Source: Bacteroidia bacterium (GTDB taxonomy: Bacteria > Bacteroidota > Bacteroidia > AKYH767-A > OLB10). Taken from it: a stretch of 28,117 nt of DNA. The translations under genes and the position numbers were made by a program. Positions 8,501-17,919 of this stretch are shown here, in pieces (positions within the stretch are counted from its first letter, which is position 1; each line of letters opens with the position of its first letter). The notes beneath the pieces are model-generated. The model ran no database searches. It saw nothing but the letters and a program-made list of their open reading frames with translations, and was not told where the DNA came from. The stretch lies in contig JANWID010000283.1 in the NCBI GenBank assembly GCA_025450095.1, positions 1 to 28,117 of the forward strand, read 5' to 3'.

Positions 8501-9817
8501 TTATTTTACGGCAGCGCCTTTCTGCACCTGGTCCATAATCCAACCAGAGGTTACCGAACTGGGTCGTTCAATCGGTGCACCCAACGCGCGGTCCCAAAGC
8601 AGTGAAGTAAGCACACCAATGGCACGTGAGACACCGAAGAGAACAGTATAAAAATCATATTCAACCAGCCCGTAATGAATAAGCAGGATACCTGAATGTG
8701 CGTCTACATTTGGCCAGGGGTTTTTGATCTTACCTGTGGATTTAAGAATTTCAGGAGTAACTTCATACAGCAGCTGTACAATTTTAAAGAGCTCATCATC
8801 TGCCATATTTGCTTTTGCAAACTCTTGTTGTGCTGTATAACGTGGATCTGTTTTCCGAAGTACCGCATGACCATAACCGGGAATAACGCGCCCTTCGGAA
8901 AGAGTCTTCCTGATGTATTCGGCAATTTGTTCCTTGGAAGGGACACCTTTGAATTCATCCCGCAGGTCCAGTATCCAGCGGGCTACTTCCTGGGCAGCGA
9001 GTCCGTGTAGCGGACCTGCGAGCCCATTCATGCCTGCAGCGAGAGAAAGATAAGCATCTGACAGTGCAGAGCCAACCAGGTGCGTCGTATGTGCCGAAAC
9101 GTTACCACCTTCATGGTCCACATGAATGGTAAGATACAAGCGCATTAGTTTTCTGAAATCGAGCTCATCAAACCCGAGCATATGTGCGAAATTACCAGCC
9201 CAGTCAAGCTTCGGATTTGGTTCAATATGAATACTGTTTTTGTAATTTTTCCGGTAAATATATGCTGCGATACGTGGCAGGCGCGCAATCAGGTTCATGA
9301 TGTCCTCATACATCGGATCCCAATATTCTTTTTTATGCAATCCTTCACGGTAACGGTGAGCAAAAACCGATTCGGTCTGAAGCGCCATGATCGCCATGCT
9401 GAATTGCGTCATGGGATGTGTTTTAGCCGGAAGCATGTCGAGCATATCAAAAACATGCTTGGGGACATTGGCCCGCTTCATCCACTCCGTATTAATGTTA
9501 ATGACGTCATCCAGTGTAGGGATTTCACCAGTGAGTAAAAGGTAAAATATTCCTTCCGGTAAAGGCTCCGGACCTTCTTTAGAAACCGGGAGTTTTTCAC
9601 GGAGTTCCGGAATCGAATAACCACGAAACCGGATGCCTTCTTCAGCATCCAACTTAGAAGTTTCTGTAATCATGCCGATCATTCCTTTCATACCGGAATA
9701 CACCTGTTCAATGGTGTATTGACCAAGTACAAAGTCACCATGATCTTTGAGCATTTTCCTGTTCTGCTCACTCATGGGAATGGCTTTCGATGCGAATTTT
9801 TCTTTTAACTTATCCAT
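8501..9817 (-). CDS. gltA: Citrate synthase
   Basis: The enzyme condenses oxaloacetate and acetyl-CoA to citrate, the entry step of the TCA cycle. The 438-residue protein resembles the citrate synthases that look like the eukaryotic enzyme. The oxaloacetate/CoA block HVDHEGGN...HTTHLVGS leads into GPLHGLA with one catalytic His. GYGHAVLRKTDPR holds the second His, and NVDAHSG the catalytic Asp. The MDKLKEKF start at 9817 is the only sensible one. It is last in the apparent order enolase, small membrane protein, citrate synthase, separated from the membrane protein by 65 bases and followed by a strong terminator. No allosteric NADH-binding N-terminal domain of the hexameric type is obvious. 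Confidence 0.95.
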   Translation of the reverse strand: MDKLKEKFASKAIPMSEQNRKMLKDHGDFVLGQYTIEQVYSGMKGMIGMITETSKLDAEEGIRFRGYSIPELREKLPVSKEGPEPLPEGIFYLLLTGEIPTLDDVININTEWMKRANVPKHVFDMLDMLPAKTHPMTQFSMAIMALQTESVFAHRYREGLHKKEYWDPMYEDIMNLIARLPRIAAYIYRKNYKNSIHIEPNPKLDWAGNFAHMLGFDELDFRKLMRLYLTIHVDHEGGNVSAHTTHLVGSALSDAYLSLAAGMNGLAGPLHGLAAQEVARWILDLRDEFKGVPSKEQIAEYIRKTLSEGRVIPGYGHAVLRKTDPRYTAQQEFAKANMADDELFKIVQLLYEVTPEILKSTGKIKNPWPNVDAHSGILLIHYGLVEYDFYTVLFGVSRAIGVLTSLLWDRALGAPIERPSSVTSGWIMDQVQKGAAVK

Positions 9818-9882
9818 ATGTTATAAAAAACAATAGAAGAATAGGGGAGTATGTTTATTGGAATGAGAATTACTTTTTAATG

Positions 9883-10197
9883 TCATCGTGTTCTGGTTGG
9901 AGTCATTTTGCGGCGTTGCTCTTTAAATCTGTCATCACGGATGTCAAGCTGAACAATCATGATGATCAGGCTTGCGATGAATCCTACAATGATAATTGTC
10001 CAGAAAGCCCTTTCCGCAATTTTCGGGAGTAATTTTTTAGCACTTGGTTTTTTCTTAATTCGAATCTTCTTGCGAACCTTTACACGGACTCTTTTTCTGC
10101 GTGTTGGATCGGTTCCATTTTCAAGCGCATCATTTCCTTCACTTCCGGGCATGTTCCCGTTTCCGGAAGGGGATTGTTTTTCGTCATCCGGAAGCAT
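9883..10197 (-). CDS. Small basic single-pass membrane protein of unknown function
   Basis: I do not recognise a named family. The 104-residue protein has an acidic/Gly/Asn-rich N-terminus (1-32), then a very basic run at 33-50 in which 13 of 18 residues are Lys or Arg and many alternate with Val or Ile (RVRVKVRKKIRI). One transmembrane helix lies at about 65-84, with a short charged tail. There is no signal peptide cleavage site, so the basic part probably faces the cytoplasm. Its start lies five bases after the enolase stop, implying co-transcription and perhaps translational coupling, and citrate synthase follows. In some other bacteria eno is followed by ftsB, also a small single-pass protein, but there is no coiled coil after the membrane helix here, so I do not call it FtsB. 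The ORF is real by position and composition; its role is unknown. Confidence 0.75.
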   Translation of the reverse strand: MLPDDEKQSPSGNGNMPGSEGNDALENGTDPTRRKRVRVKVRKKIRIKKKPSAKKLLPKIAERAFWTIIIVGFIASLIIMIVQLDIRDDRFKEQRRKMTPTRTR

Positions 10198-10202
10198 AAT
10201 GA

Positions 10203-11501
<1,299 letters not shown>

Positions 11502-11553
11502 TTATAAATAATTGAAAATTAAGTAAATAGGTAATTTTTAAAACTTCAGCATG

Positions 11554-11561
11554 CAAATTTA
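11554..11561 (-). promoter_or_regulatory. Candidate -7 element for the eno operon
   Basis: The minus strand reads TAAATTTG, an exact match to the Bacteroidota TAnnTTTG -7 box. It implies a 5' leader of about 50 bases before enolase. No TTG is found at the expected distance upstream, so the -33 half is weak. Confidence 0.4.
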
Positions 11562-11658
11562 GGATTTAGAATGTTATCTGTAATATATCCTTTCATGTTT
11601 TCTTCACGTAAAACGATTTAATTTCGCCTGATTGCACTTGTTGCATGCGGGCGATAGG

Positions 11659-12069
11659 ATGAATTTCATCAAAATGAATTCTTTCAGAAAATTATTAACA
11701 GTAGTGGTCATTTGTATTATGACCATAAACGCTTTTGGAATTGCCCAGGTTTCGCATATGTGTAAAATGGCTGCCAGCCAGGTTACCAGTACCGGTTGTG
11801 AAGACAATGGATGTAATAGTCATGATTGTTGTCCGGTGTCTTCAAATGAAGATTGTTGTACAGATATTGTTAAATACTACAGGCAACAAATAAATACAAC
11901 TCTGAATCCAGTAATTAAACTTCATCCGGAACCCGCTTTAGTTACTCTGCTGCTTTCTTTTGTCCCCGAGCCGGAAGCGTTTAGTTACACTGTCCCTGCA
12001 TTTGAAAATCTTACCCGAAGTAATCCGGGAAGGCATATCCTGATCGAAACGCATACTTTTCTCGTCTGA
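11659..12069 (+). CDS. Small exported Cys/His-rich protein, probably metal-related (HYC_CC_PP-like)
   Basis: With the ATG at 11659 the protein has 136 residues; the ATG at 11674 is an equally good start. Only a TTG-started extension lies further upstream. A signal peptide or membrane anchor covers about 6-28. It is followed by a Cys/His cluster: HMC (33-35), C47, C52, H55, CC (57-58) and CC (66-67). From memory this resembles small Bacteroidota proteins named HYC_CC_PP after their conserved residues, although the Pro-Pro pair is not evident here. The next genes encode a TonB receptor and an exported HMA-domain protein, so a role in binding or handling copper or a similar metal at the envelope is a reasonable inference. 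The metal is not shown. Confidence 0.72.
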   Translation: MNFIKMNSFRKLLTVVVICIMTINAFGIAQVSHMCKMAASQVTSTGCEDNGCNSHDCCPVSSNEDCCTDIVKYYRQQINTTLNPVIKLHPEPALVTLLLSFVPEPEAFSYTVPAFENLTRSNPGRHILIETHTFLV

Positions 12070-12075
12070 ATCAAA

Positions 12076-12099
12076 ATACCTTTTGGCCGAAGCCGGTAT
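12076..12099 (+). other. Small hairpin between the Cys-rich protein gene and the TonB receptor gene
   Basis: ATACC (12076-12080) pairs with GGTAT (12095-12099). After a four-T bulge, GGC (12085-12087) pairs with GCC (12092-12094) around a CGAA loop. It lies just past the upstream stop codon and about 30 bases before the next start. There is no adjoining T-run, so it is not a standard terminator. It could be a processing or attenuation element, or chance. Confidence 0.3.
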
Positions 12100-12129
12100 T
12101 CCAGGTATTATTTTATTTGATTCAGTAAA

Positions 12130-14409
12130 ATGCAATTTCATAAACAAAAATTTCACAATATTCTATTTGTATTCTTGTTGTTTCCGTTTCAAATAATGGC
12201 ACAGCTTCAGGTTGAGGGTTACGTTTTTGAAAAAACGGCAGGCTCTAAAAAGCACTCTCCATTACCTGGTGCGACAGTTTATCTTATAAACAGTACAACC
12301 GGGACAATAACAGATACAACCGGATTTTTCAGAATCACAGTAAGTGAACCATTGCCAGTAAATCTTGTCATCAGTTATGTAGGATTCCGGTCAGATACAC
12401 TTACGATTTCAAAACCGGAAACAGTTAAAGTATTTCTTCAAAGCACAGTTTCACTTTCAACTGTTACTATAGAAGGTAAGCAGGAAGCAACTCTCATTTC
12501 TACAATAAAACCGATTAACACCGAGTTAATCGGTCAGAAAGAATTGTTAAAAGCAGCATGTTGTAATTTATCGGAATCTTTTGAAACAAACCCTTCAGTA
12601 AATGTTTCCTATACGGATGCTATTACAGGTGCGAAGGAAATTCAAATGCTTGGATTATCCGGAATTTATTCACAGATCATGACGGAGAATATTCCTAATT
12701 TAAAGGGACTTGCTGCCCCATATGGGTTGAATTATATTCCTGGTCCTTGGATGGAATCCATACAGGTCACTAAGGGTAGTGGTTCGGTTGCAAATGGATT
12801 TGAATCTACAACCGGTCAAATTAATGTTGAATACCGTAAACCTGAAGTTGCCGATCCATTCTACCTGAATGTTTATGGAGCTTCATCCGGTAATATAGAA
12901 TTGAACGCACACCAACGGTATAAAGTGTCTGAAAATTCATCGGGAATTCTATTTGTTCATGGTGAAAACAGCCAGGTAAAGTGGGATCACCAGGATGATG
13001 GATTCCTGGACATGCCCATGGTATCACAGGCAAATATTTTCAACAGGTGGTCATTCAATGACGGAAGAAAGTTTGAAGGTCAGTTAGGAATAAAAGCGAT
13101 ATTTGAAAAGCGGCGTAGTGGCCAGACTTTCTATAATTGGGGCGACGAGGCCGATACAACCACAGGATATGGTGTTCAGATTGAAACTATGCGCCTGGAA
13201 GCGTTTTCTAAAACTGGAATGGTATTTCCCGAAAAGCCATGGAAAAGTGTCGGTCTGATTCTCTCCGGAAGTATATATGATCTGGATTCATATTTCGGTT
13301 TAAAAACTTATGATGGCAGACAAAACAGTTTCTATGGTTCGCTGATCTATATGTCGATTTTAGGTACCACTAATCACAAATGGAAAACCGGTCTGGATAT
13401 GCGGTACGATGATTTTAGCGAGACTTACCTGGCAATGCCGTTTGACAGGATTGAAAGTGTCCCGGGAATTTTTGCTGAGTATACCTTAAACTTAAAGGAG
13501 AAATTCGGATTTGTTGCCGGATCCCGTGTTGATTATCATAACGACTGGGGATGGTTTTATACACCCAGGTTGCACATGAAATATAACTTTACTGAAAATA
13601 TAATTATACGGGCTTCCGGAGGAAGGAGCTTCAGGACAGCCAACGTATTTTCAGATAACATTTCCATGATGGCAACTTCAAGAGATCTGGTGATTGAAGA
13701 AAAGCTTAACCCGGAACGTGCCTGGAATTTTGGTAGCAACTTTACTGCAAAATTCAAGTTATGGTACCGACCGGCTTCTTTCAGTGTCGATTATTATCTG
13801 ACTGACTTCAGCAACCAGGTAATCATCGATACTTATTCCAGCACAGACAAAATCGAAGTGTATAACCTGGAAGGATCTTCTTTTTCAAAAAGCTTTCAGG
13901 TGGCATTGAATTATGAAGTCTTTAAGAGATTTGATGTTCGTCTTGCTTATAAAAATGATGAAGTGGTTATGGATTTTAAAACAGTATCCACGCACAAACC
14001 ACTCGTTCCGGAAAATCGAGGCCTGCTGAATATTTCATATGGAACTATAAAAGAAAACTGGCGATTTGATTTTACAACTCATTATGTAGGAGAAACCCGG
14101 CTTGCAATTGCAACAACTTCCGAATCCGAAATGACCGGACACGATGATAACCAGGTGAAAAACGGGAAATCTCCTGATTACTTAACTTTCAATGCTCAGG
14201 TATCTTACATCACCGGTAGTTGGGAGTTTTATACGGGTGGTGAAAATTTAACTTCATTCAGGCAGGAGATCCCGGTTTATCATGCCTCACATCCTTTCGA
14301 GGAAGGATTTGATGCTGCCAATGTCTGGGGTCCTGTTATGGGTGTAAAGATTTATGCAGGTCTCCGATTTAAAATTCTTGCAAAAAAAAATAATAACGAA
14401 TCAAAATAG
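12130..14409 (+). CDS. TonB-dependent outer-membrane receptor, probably metal-related
   Basis: TonB-dependent receptors bring scarce substrates across the outer membrane using energy from TonB-ExbBD. The 759-residue protein has a signal peptide ending near residue 25 (FQIMAQ) and a carboxypeptidase-regulatory-like beta-sandwich (about 28-115, with PGATVYLI and TDTTGFF). A plug domain begins near STIKPINTELIG and contains the Cys pair ACCNLSESFETNPS, then KEIQMLGLSG and GSGSVANGFESTTGQINVEYRKPE, followed by a beta-barrel rich in aromatic strands to the C-terminus. I remember this plug type in receptors beside Cys-rich and HMA-domain proteins, which is exactly the neighbourhood here. The substrate is inferred to be copper or another heavy metal, not proved. 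The next gene starts four bases after the stop. Confidence 0.92.
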   Translation: MQFHKQKFHNILFVFLLFPFQIMAQLQVEGYVFEKTAGSKKHSPLPGATVYLINSTTGTITDTTGFFRITVSEPLPVNLVISYVGFRSDTLTISKPETVKVFLQSTVSLSTVTIEGKQEATLISTIKPINTELIGQKELLKAACCNLSESFETNPSVNVSYTDAITGAKEIQMLGLSGIYSQIMTENIPNLKGLAAPYGLNYIPGPWMESIQVTKGSGSVANGFESTTGQINVEYRKPEVADPFYLNVYGASSGNIELNAHQRYKVSENSSGILFVHGENSQVKWDHQDDGFLDMPMVSQANIFNRWSFNDGRKFEGQLGIKAIFEKRRSGQTFYNWGDEADTTTGYGVQIETMRLEAFSKTGMVFPEKPWKSVGLILSGSIYDLDSYFGLKTYDGRQNSFYGSLIYMSILGTTNHKWKTGLDMRYDDFSETYLAMPFDRIESVPGIFAEYTLNLKEKFGFVAGSRVDYHNDWGWFYTPRLHMKYNFTENIIIRASGGRSFRTANVFSDNISMMATSRDLVIEEKLNPERAWNFGSNFTAKFKLWYRPASFSVDYYLTDFSNQVIIDTYSSTDKIEVYNLEGSSFSKSFQVALNYEVFKRFDVRLAYKNDEVVMDFKTVSTHKPLVPENRGLLNISYGTIKENWRFDFTTHYVGETRLAIATTSESEMTGHDDNQVKNGKSPDYLTFNAQVSYITGSWEFYTGGENLTSFRQEIPVYHASHPFEEGFDAANVWGPVMGVKIYAGLRFKILAKKNNNESK

Positions 14410-14413
14410 AACT

Positions 14414-14767
14414 ATGAAAATTAAATTGATTTCCAAAATAGTATTACCGGTAGTAATATTATTATTAGGATTCACAATTAAGGTAACAGCACAAACTCAG
14501 GAAATTGTGATCCAGACAACTGCGCAATGCGGTGAATGCAAAACAAACATTGAAAAAGCTCTTATGGCCGAAAAGGGCGTTCGCTATGCAGAAGTGAATA
14601 TGAAAACAAAAACTGTTAAGGTGGCTTATAATTCTAAGAAGTTGACTCCTGATCAAATCCGGACTGTTATATCCAAAACCGGATATGATGCCGATTCAAT
14701 TCCCGCGGATCCGGAAGCTGTAAAACGGTTGGACCCATGTTGTACAAAAGGTGGTCACCGTGATTAA
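14414..14767 (+). CDS. Exported heavy-metal-associated (HMA) domain protein
   Basis: This 117-residue protein has a signal peptide ending near VTAQ (about residue 20), then one HMA fold of beta-alpha-beta-beta-alpha-beta type. The metal-binding CxxC is C39-G-E-C42, and the downstream KGVRYAEVNMKTKTVKVAY strands are typical. A second Cys pair, C109-C110, and a nearby His near the C-terminus may add ligands or form disulphides. HMA domains usually bind Cu(I) and hand it to ATPases; an exported free-standing version suggests periplasmic capture. I use the ATG at 14414 because the longer frame overlaps the receptor gene and lacks a signal peptide at its own start. The four-base gap from the receptor stop implies an operon. 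Confidence 0.88.
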   Translation: MKIKLISKIVLPVVILLLGFTIKVTAQTQEIVIQTTAQCGECKTNIEKALMAEKGVRYAEVNMKTKTVKVAYNSKKLTPDQIRTVISKTGYDADSIPADPEAVKRLDPCCTKGGHRD

Positions 14768-14777
14768 ACGTTATGAG

Positions 14778-16163
14778 TTACTTTACAGAAGCTTCTGGTT
14801 CCTGGAATTCAGGCTGGGGAGGTGGTTGAGGTTTTGGGCGGGTTCCAAACATCATGTTTATTCCTGCTCTGAATCCCGTATTGTACGCTTTCTTCCAGTT
14901 TACCAGGCCGGGAATATTATCACTTGAAAAATAAAGCTGATTTTTCCTGAAATTCAGTGCAAACCCGGCTCCAAGAGTAACCGGTGTTTCATTTATTTTA
15001 TTTAAGGCGAATGTATAATTCAGCCAGTGCCGTGTTTTTCCTGTAAAGCTAAGTTGATAGTCTGTTTTGCTGCTTTGAGCATAATGCTTGTTTTTTACCA
15101 GTCCGGATATTCTGAATTGTTCTGAAAGCAGAAATGATGTGCTGAAATAGATTTGCCTGGGCAAAGTATAGCTGTAGCTTTCATGCGTGGTTGTTACATT
15201 AAAGCTTTCATGAAGTGAATCCCCGAATTGTTCAAAATAAGTTTCAGCATCCAGGCTATCGTTATTAATGAACTCATTCAGATTGATTCCGGTAAAAATA
15301 AAATTATCATTCCCCGTTGCAGTGTGATGGATTGCGGTTTCCGTGGTCCATTTAATATTTCCTATATCCGTAACAGAAGCTGAAATTTCAAGAGAGCTTA
15401 CCGGATAAACGGTTATACCTGCATCGATCCCATAACCCTGGTTATTTTTCTCAAGTGCATATTTACTGAACGATGTGTTGGAAAATGATGCTGTATCAAT
15501 GCCCGATGTATAGACCGTATAATCTGAGCTGGCCGTAATATCATAATCTAACGGATCGGTGTAAACGCTTATTCCCTGACCTTTTGTCAATGCATGTTCC
15601 ATACCATATAGATACTTCACACGAATACCGGCTGTCAGGAATGAAGCCAGGCTTCTGGACCATGCCAGGCCATATTCCCGGTAATGAATACCTTCAAGAT
15701 CTGGACTAAGCTGTTGAACTTCCCCTGCACTTGCTGCATTGCCATAAAACATGAATTCCATAAATGACCGGGTATAAGCAAAGCTTAAATCAATCTTTTC
15801 AGTGACATTCAAAGAAAGAAAATTTTTGCCAAGTCTTGCACCAAATCCCAGTAGTTCTGTTTCGGAATGAATCAACAAGTGATTGCGTTCATCCATCATC
15901 CCAATAGCATTTTCGATATCAAGGATCAGCAGATTATTGCTGTTTTTCCGAAATAAATTATTGTAACAAAATCCATTATTTGAATAACTGTTCGAAATCC
16001 CCGAAAAAACAGGTAATCCGACATACATTTTGCCATGAGGTGCAAACGCAGGATTCATAGCCCCCCTTTGTGGAAGGTGTTGGAGATTATATGATGTGAG
16101 TTGCTGACTCCGGAGTTCTGAAGTACATAACAACAGCATCACTATTATAACGGATCGTATCAT
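14778..16163 (-). CDS. DUF5723-like outer-membrane beta-barrel protein
   Basis: The 461-residue protein has a signal peptide (about 1-19), the typical opening LTSYNLQHLPQRGAMNPAF, and repeated amphipathic beta-strands with many aromatic residues. It ends in a Pro/Gln/Glu-rich tail after FRAGINMMFGTR. This matches what I remember of Bacteroidota proteins with DUF5723, which look like FadL-type barrels but have no assigned function. Its start is five bases after the stop of a large lipoprotein on the same strand, so the two probably act together at the outer membrane. It converges on the HMA-domain gene with only ten bases between, and no terminator is visible in that gap. Confidence 0.8.
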   Translation of the reverse strand: MIRSVIIVMLLLCTSELRSQQLTSYNLQHLPQRGAMNPAFAPHGKMYVGLPVFSGISNSYSNNGFCYNNLFRKNSNNLLILDIENAIGMMDERNHLLIHSETELLGFGARLGKNFLSLNVTEKIDLSFAYTRSFMEFMFYGNAASAGEVQQLSPDLEGIHYREYGLAWSRSLASFLTAGIRVKYLYGMEHALTKGQGISVYTDPLDYDITASSDYTVYTSGIDTASFSNTSFSKYALEKNNQGYGIDAGITVYPVSSLEISASVTDIGNIKWTTETAIHHTATGNDNFIFTGINLNEFINNDSLDAETYFEQFGDSLHESFNVTTTHESYSYTLPRQIYFSTSFLLSEQFRISGLVKNKHYAQSSKTDYQLSFTGKTRHWLNYTFALNKINETPVTLGAGFALNFRKNQLYFSSDNIPGLVNWKKAYNTGFRAGINMMFGTRPKPQPPPQPEFQEPEASVK

Positions 16164-16168
16164 TTCAA

Positions 16169-17818
16169 TCAGAATATTTTTAATTTAACGATTGCACCAA
16201 ACTTCAGCTTCAACCTGTAATCGCTAAATATTTTCACGTTCTGGGTTCCCTGGTTTATTGTCGACGCTGATGCATCAACTATGATATTGGTTGCATTCAG
16301 GATTTTTGAGATTCTTTCAGCATCGAAGATTTCTTCCAGTGTTTCTCTACCTGCAATGGTAACCCGTTCTTCAGCACCGGTAATAATACCTGATGGAATC
16401 ACTGGTTCCTGCTGCATGAACACAGTATCCAGGGCCTGGAAATTACTATCGGTGAATACTAACTTTATTCCGGCGTCAATAGGGAACCAGTTTTCTACAT
16501 TCACTTTTAATGTCAATTGTTCCACTTTTTCAAGGTCACTATAATTAAAGGGTACTGTATCCCTGATTCTGAAATCCGAAGCAGTACCATACAGTGGTAA
16601 TTCCACTTTTGCATTCATAGTAATCCGACTGCTATCAGAAAGGAAATTTGTAGTTACTCCCGAAGGATTTGTTGAAACCTGGGATGCTGCTATCATATAA
16701 TGAGGCTGATCAGATATAATGGAACTGATATTACTGTTTGATTTGCTGAGTATAAAATTGCTATGCAGCATTTGTCCTTCCTGAGAAATTGAAGGTGTTT
16801 GAACCGGAATGGGATCCGGAATACCAGATACCATGGTAAATCCGGTTAAGTTAGATTGAAGTGCTTTGAGTTGGGTAATTCGAATTAACAATGGAATCCC
16901 TGCAGAATTACCAATATCAAATTGGAAAAGAGGATCCATGATTGAAAACGATCCCACTCCAATTGCATTCTGGTAAATAGAAAGCTCGATTGAATCCTGG
17001 AGGTTACCAATTATTTGTTGTCCGAGATAACCATAAATAGAATTATACTGTAATGCCTGGAACCCTATAGTATGCTGGATTGTATTGGAATTAGAAATTG
17101 CACCAGACGGATTTTTAATTGTCATAGTGTAAATAACTGTCAACGTACTAGAAGTAGTTCCGTTTTTGGTTAGATCAATATGATATCCTGAAAGTGAAAT
17201 GCTCCTGTTTTCAATTATTGGTATGGTTCCGTTATAGTCAAGACTAACAAGGCTACTGAACGAAACCCCATTTTTTATCATGGAAGGAATGGTGATCAGG
17301 ATATCAGCATCAGCCGGAAAATCTGAATTCAATTCTACTACTACCTGACCGTTCTTTAGGAGCATTGAATCAAGCGTTGCTCCCTGGCTTAAGGAAAAAG
17401 CAATATCTTCTGTAGAAGTAACCTGAACCTGGCCTGTGGAAGTAAGTGTAAGAATCTCGGGATTATTTAATGAAAATTGGTTTTGTAGTGACTGATCAGG
17501 AAGCTGAAACAATTGTGATGCGGCTATATCGAAAATAGTACCTTCATAAATTAAAGTACAGAATTGATTATTATCAACTACCAGATTTGTTGTGCTGTCG
17601 TTAACGTGAGCAAGATCCTGGATTCCGATTTCTGAATACGCTAATGGAACTGCTATTTCAGGTTCCCAACCCTGGGATGCTTCCAAATCGGGTTGAAAAT
17701 CTTCTTTTGAACAGGCAGTAAATAATAGTATTACTGATACAACCGTCATTTCCATTATAAAATGGAAGCGGAAAGGATTTCCTTTACGGAAGTTCTTCAA
17801 GGGAAGTGAATTTTCCAT
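16169..17818 (-). CDS. Large predicted lipoprotein of unknown function
   Basis: The protein has 549 residues. A hydrophobic segment ends in the lipobox LFTAC (C36), predicting a lipoprotein that is probably at the outer membrane. The N-terminal leader is long for a lipoprotein; the Met at residue 22 would give a shorter start but lacks positive charges before the hydrophobic stretch, so I keep 17818. The rest is beta-rich with many Ser, Thr, Asn and Ile residues and no enzyme motif I can identify. It lies directly upstream of, and nearly abuts, the DUF5723-like barrel gene, so an accessory lipoprotein for that barrel is a fair guess. Confidence 0.75.
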   Translation of the reverse strand: MENSLPLKNFRKGNPFRFHFIMEMTVVSVILLFTACSKEDFQPDLEASQGWEPEIAVPLAYSEIGIQDLAHVNDSTTNLVVDNNQFCTLIYEGTIFDIAASQLFQLPDQSLQNQFSLNNPEILTLTSTGQVQVTSTEDIAFSLSQGATLDSMLLKNGQVVVELNSDFPADADILITIPSMIKNGVSFSSLVSLDYNGTIPIIENRSISLSGYHIDLTKNGTTSSTLTVIYTMTIKNPSGAISNSNTIQHTIGFQALQYNSIYGYLGQQIIGNLQDSIELSIYQNAIGVGSFSIMDPLFQFDIGNSAGIPLLIRITQLKALQSNLTGFTMVSGIPDPIPVQTPSISQEGQMLHSNFILSKSNSNISSIISDQPHYMIAASQVSTNPSGVTTNFLSDSSRITMNAKVELPLYGTASDFRIRDTVPFNYSDLEKVEQLTLKVNVENWFPIDAGIKLVFTDSNFQALDTVFMQQEPVIPSGIITGAEERVTIAGRETLEEIFDAERISKILNATNIIVDASASTINQGTQNVKIFSDYRLKLKFGAIVKLKIF

Positions 17819-17880
17819 TGAAGCATTGTACGGGGTACTTATAAAAGAAATACCACCTGGAAGGAAGTATATTACATCTG

Positions 17881-17919
17881 TAAGAATTAAACTGTTTAAG
17901 GATATGACTCTAATTCTTA
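17881..17919 (-). repeat. 9-bp inverted repeat at the end of the small lipoprotein gene
   Basis: TAAGAATTA (17881-17889) and TAATTCTTA (17911-17919) are perfect inverted copies around a 21-base loop, overlapping the stop codon of the lipoprotein gene. Inside, TTAAAC-T-GTTTAA (17887-17899) is a second, competing palindrome. There is no T-run on the minus strand after it, and the stem is all but free of G and C, so a terminator role is doubtful. Confidence 0.3.

Noticed and set aside
9182..9538. Plus-strand open frame of 118 codons
   Set aside because: It is antisense to citrate synthase and has no recognisable content.
9883..10197. Calling the small membrane protein FtsB/DivIC because it follows eno
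   Set aside because: The septum initiator family needs a coiled coil after the membrane helix; here only about 20 charged residues follow it.
14354..14413. Upstream extension of the HMA-domain protein
   Set aside because: It overlaps the end of the TonB receptor in another frame; the ATG at 14414 gives a proper signal peptide.
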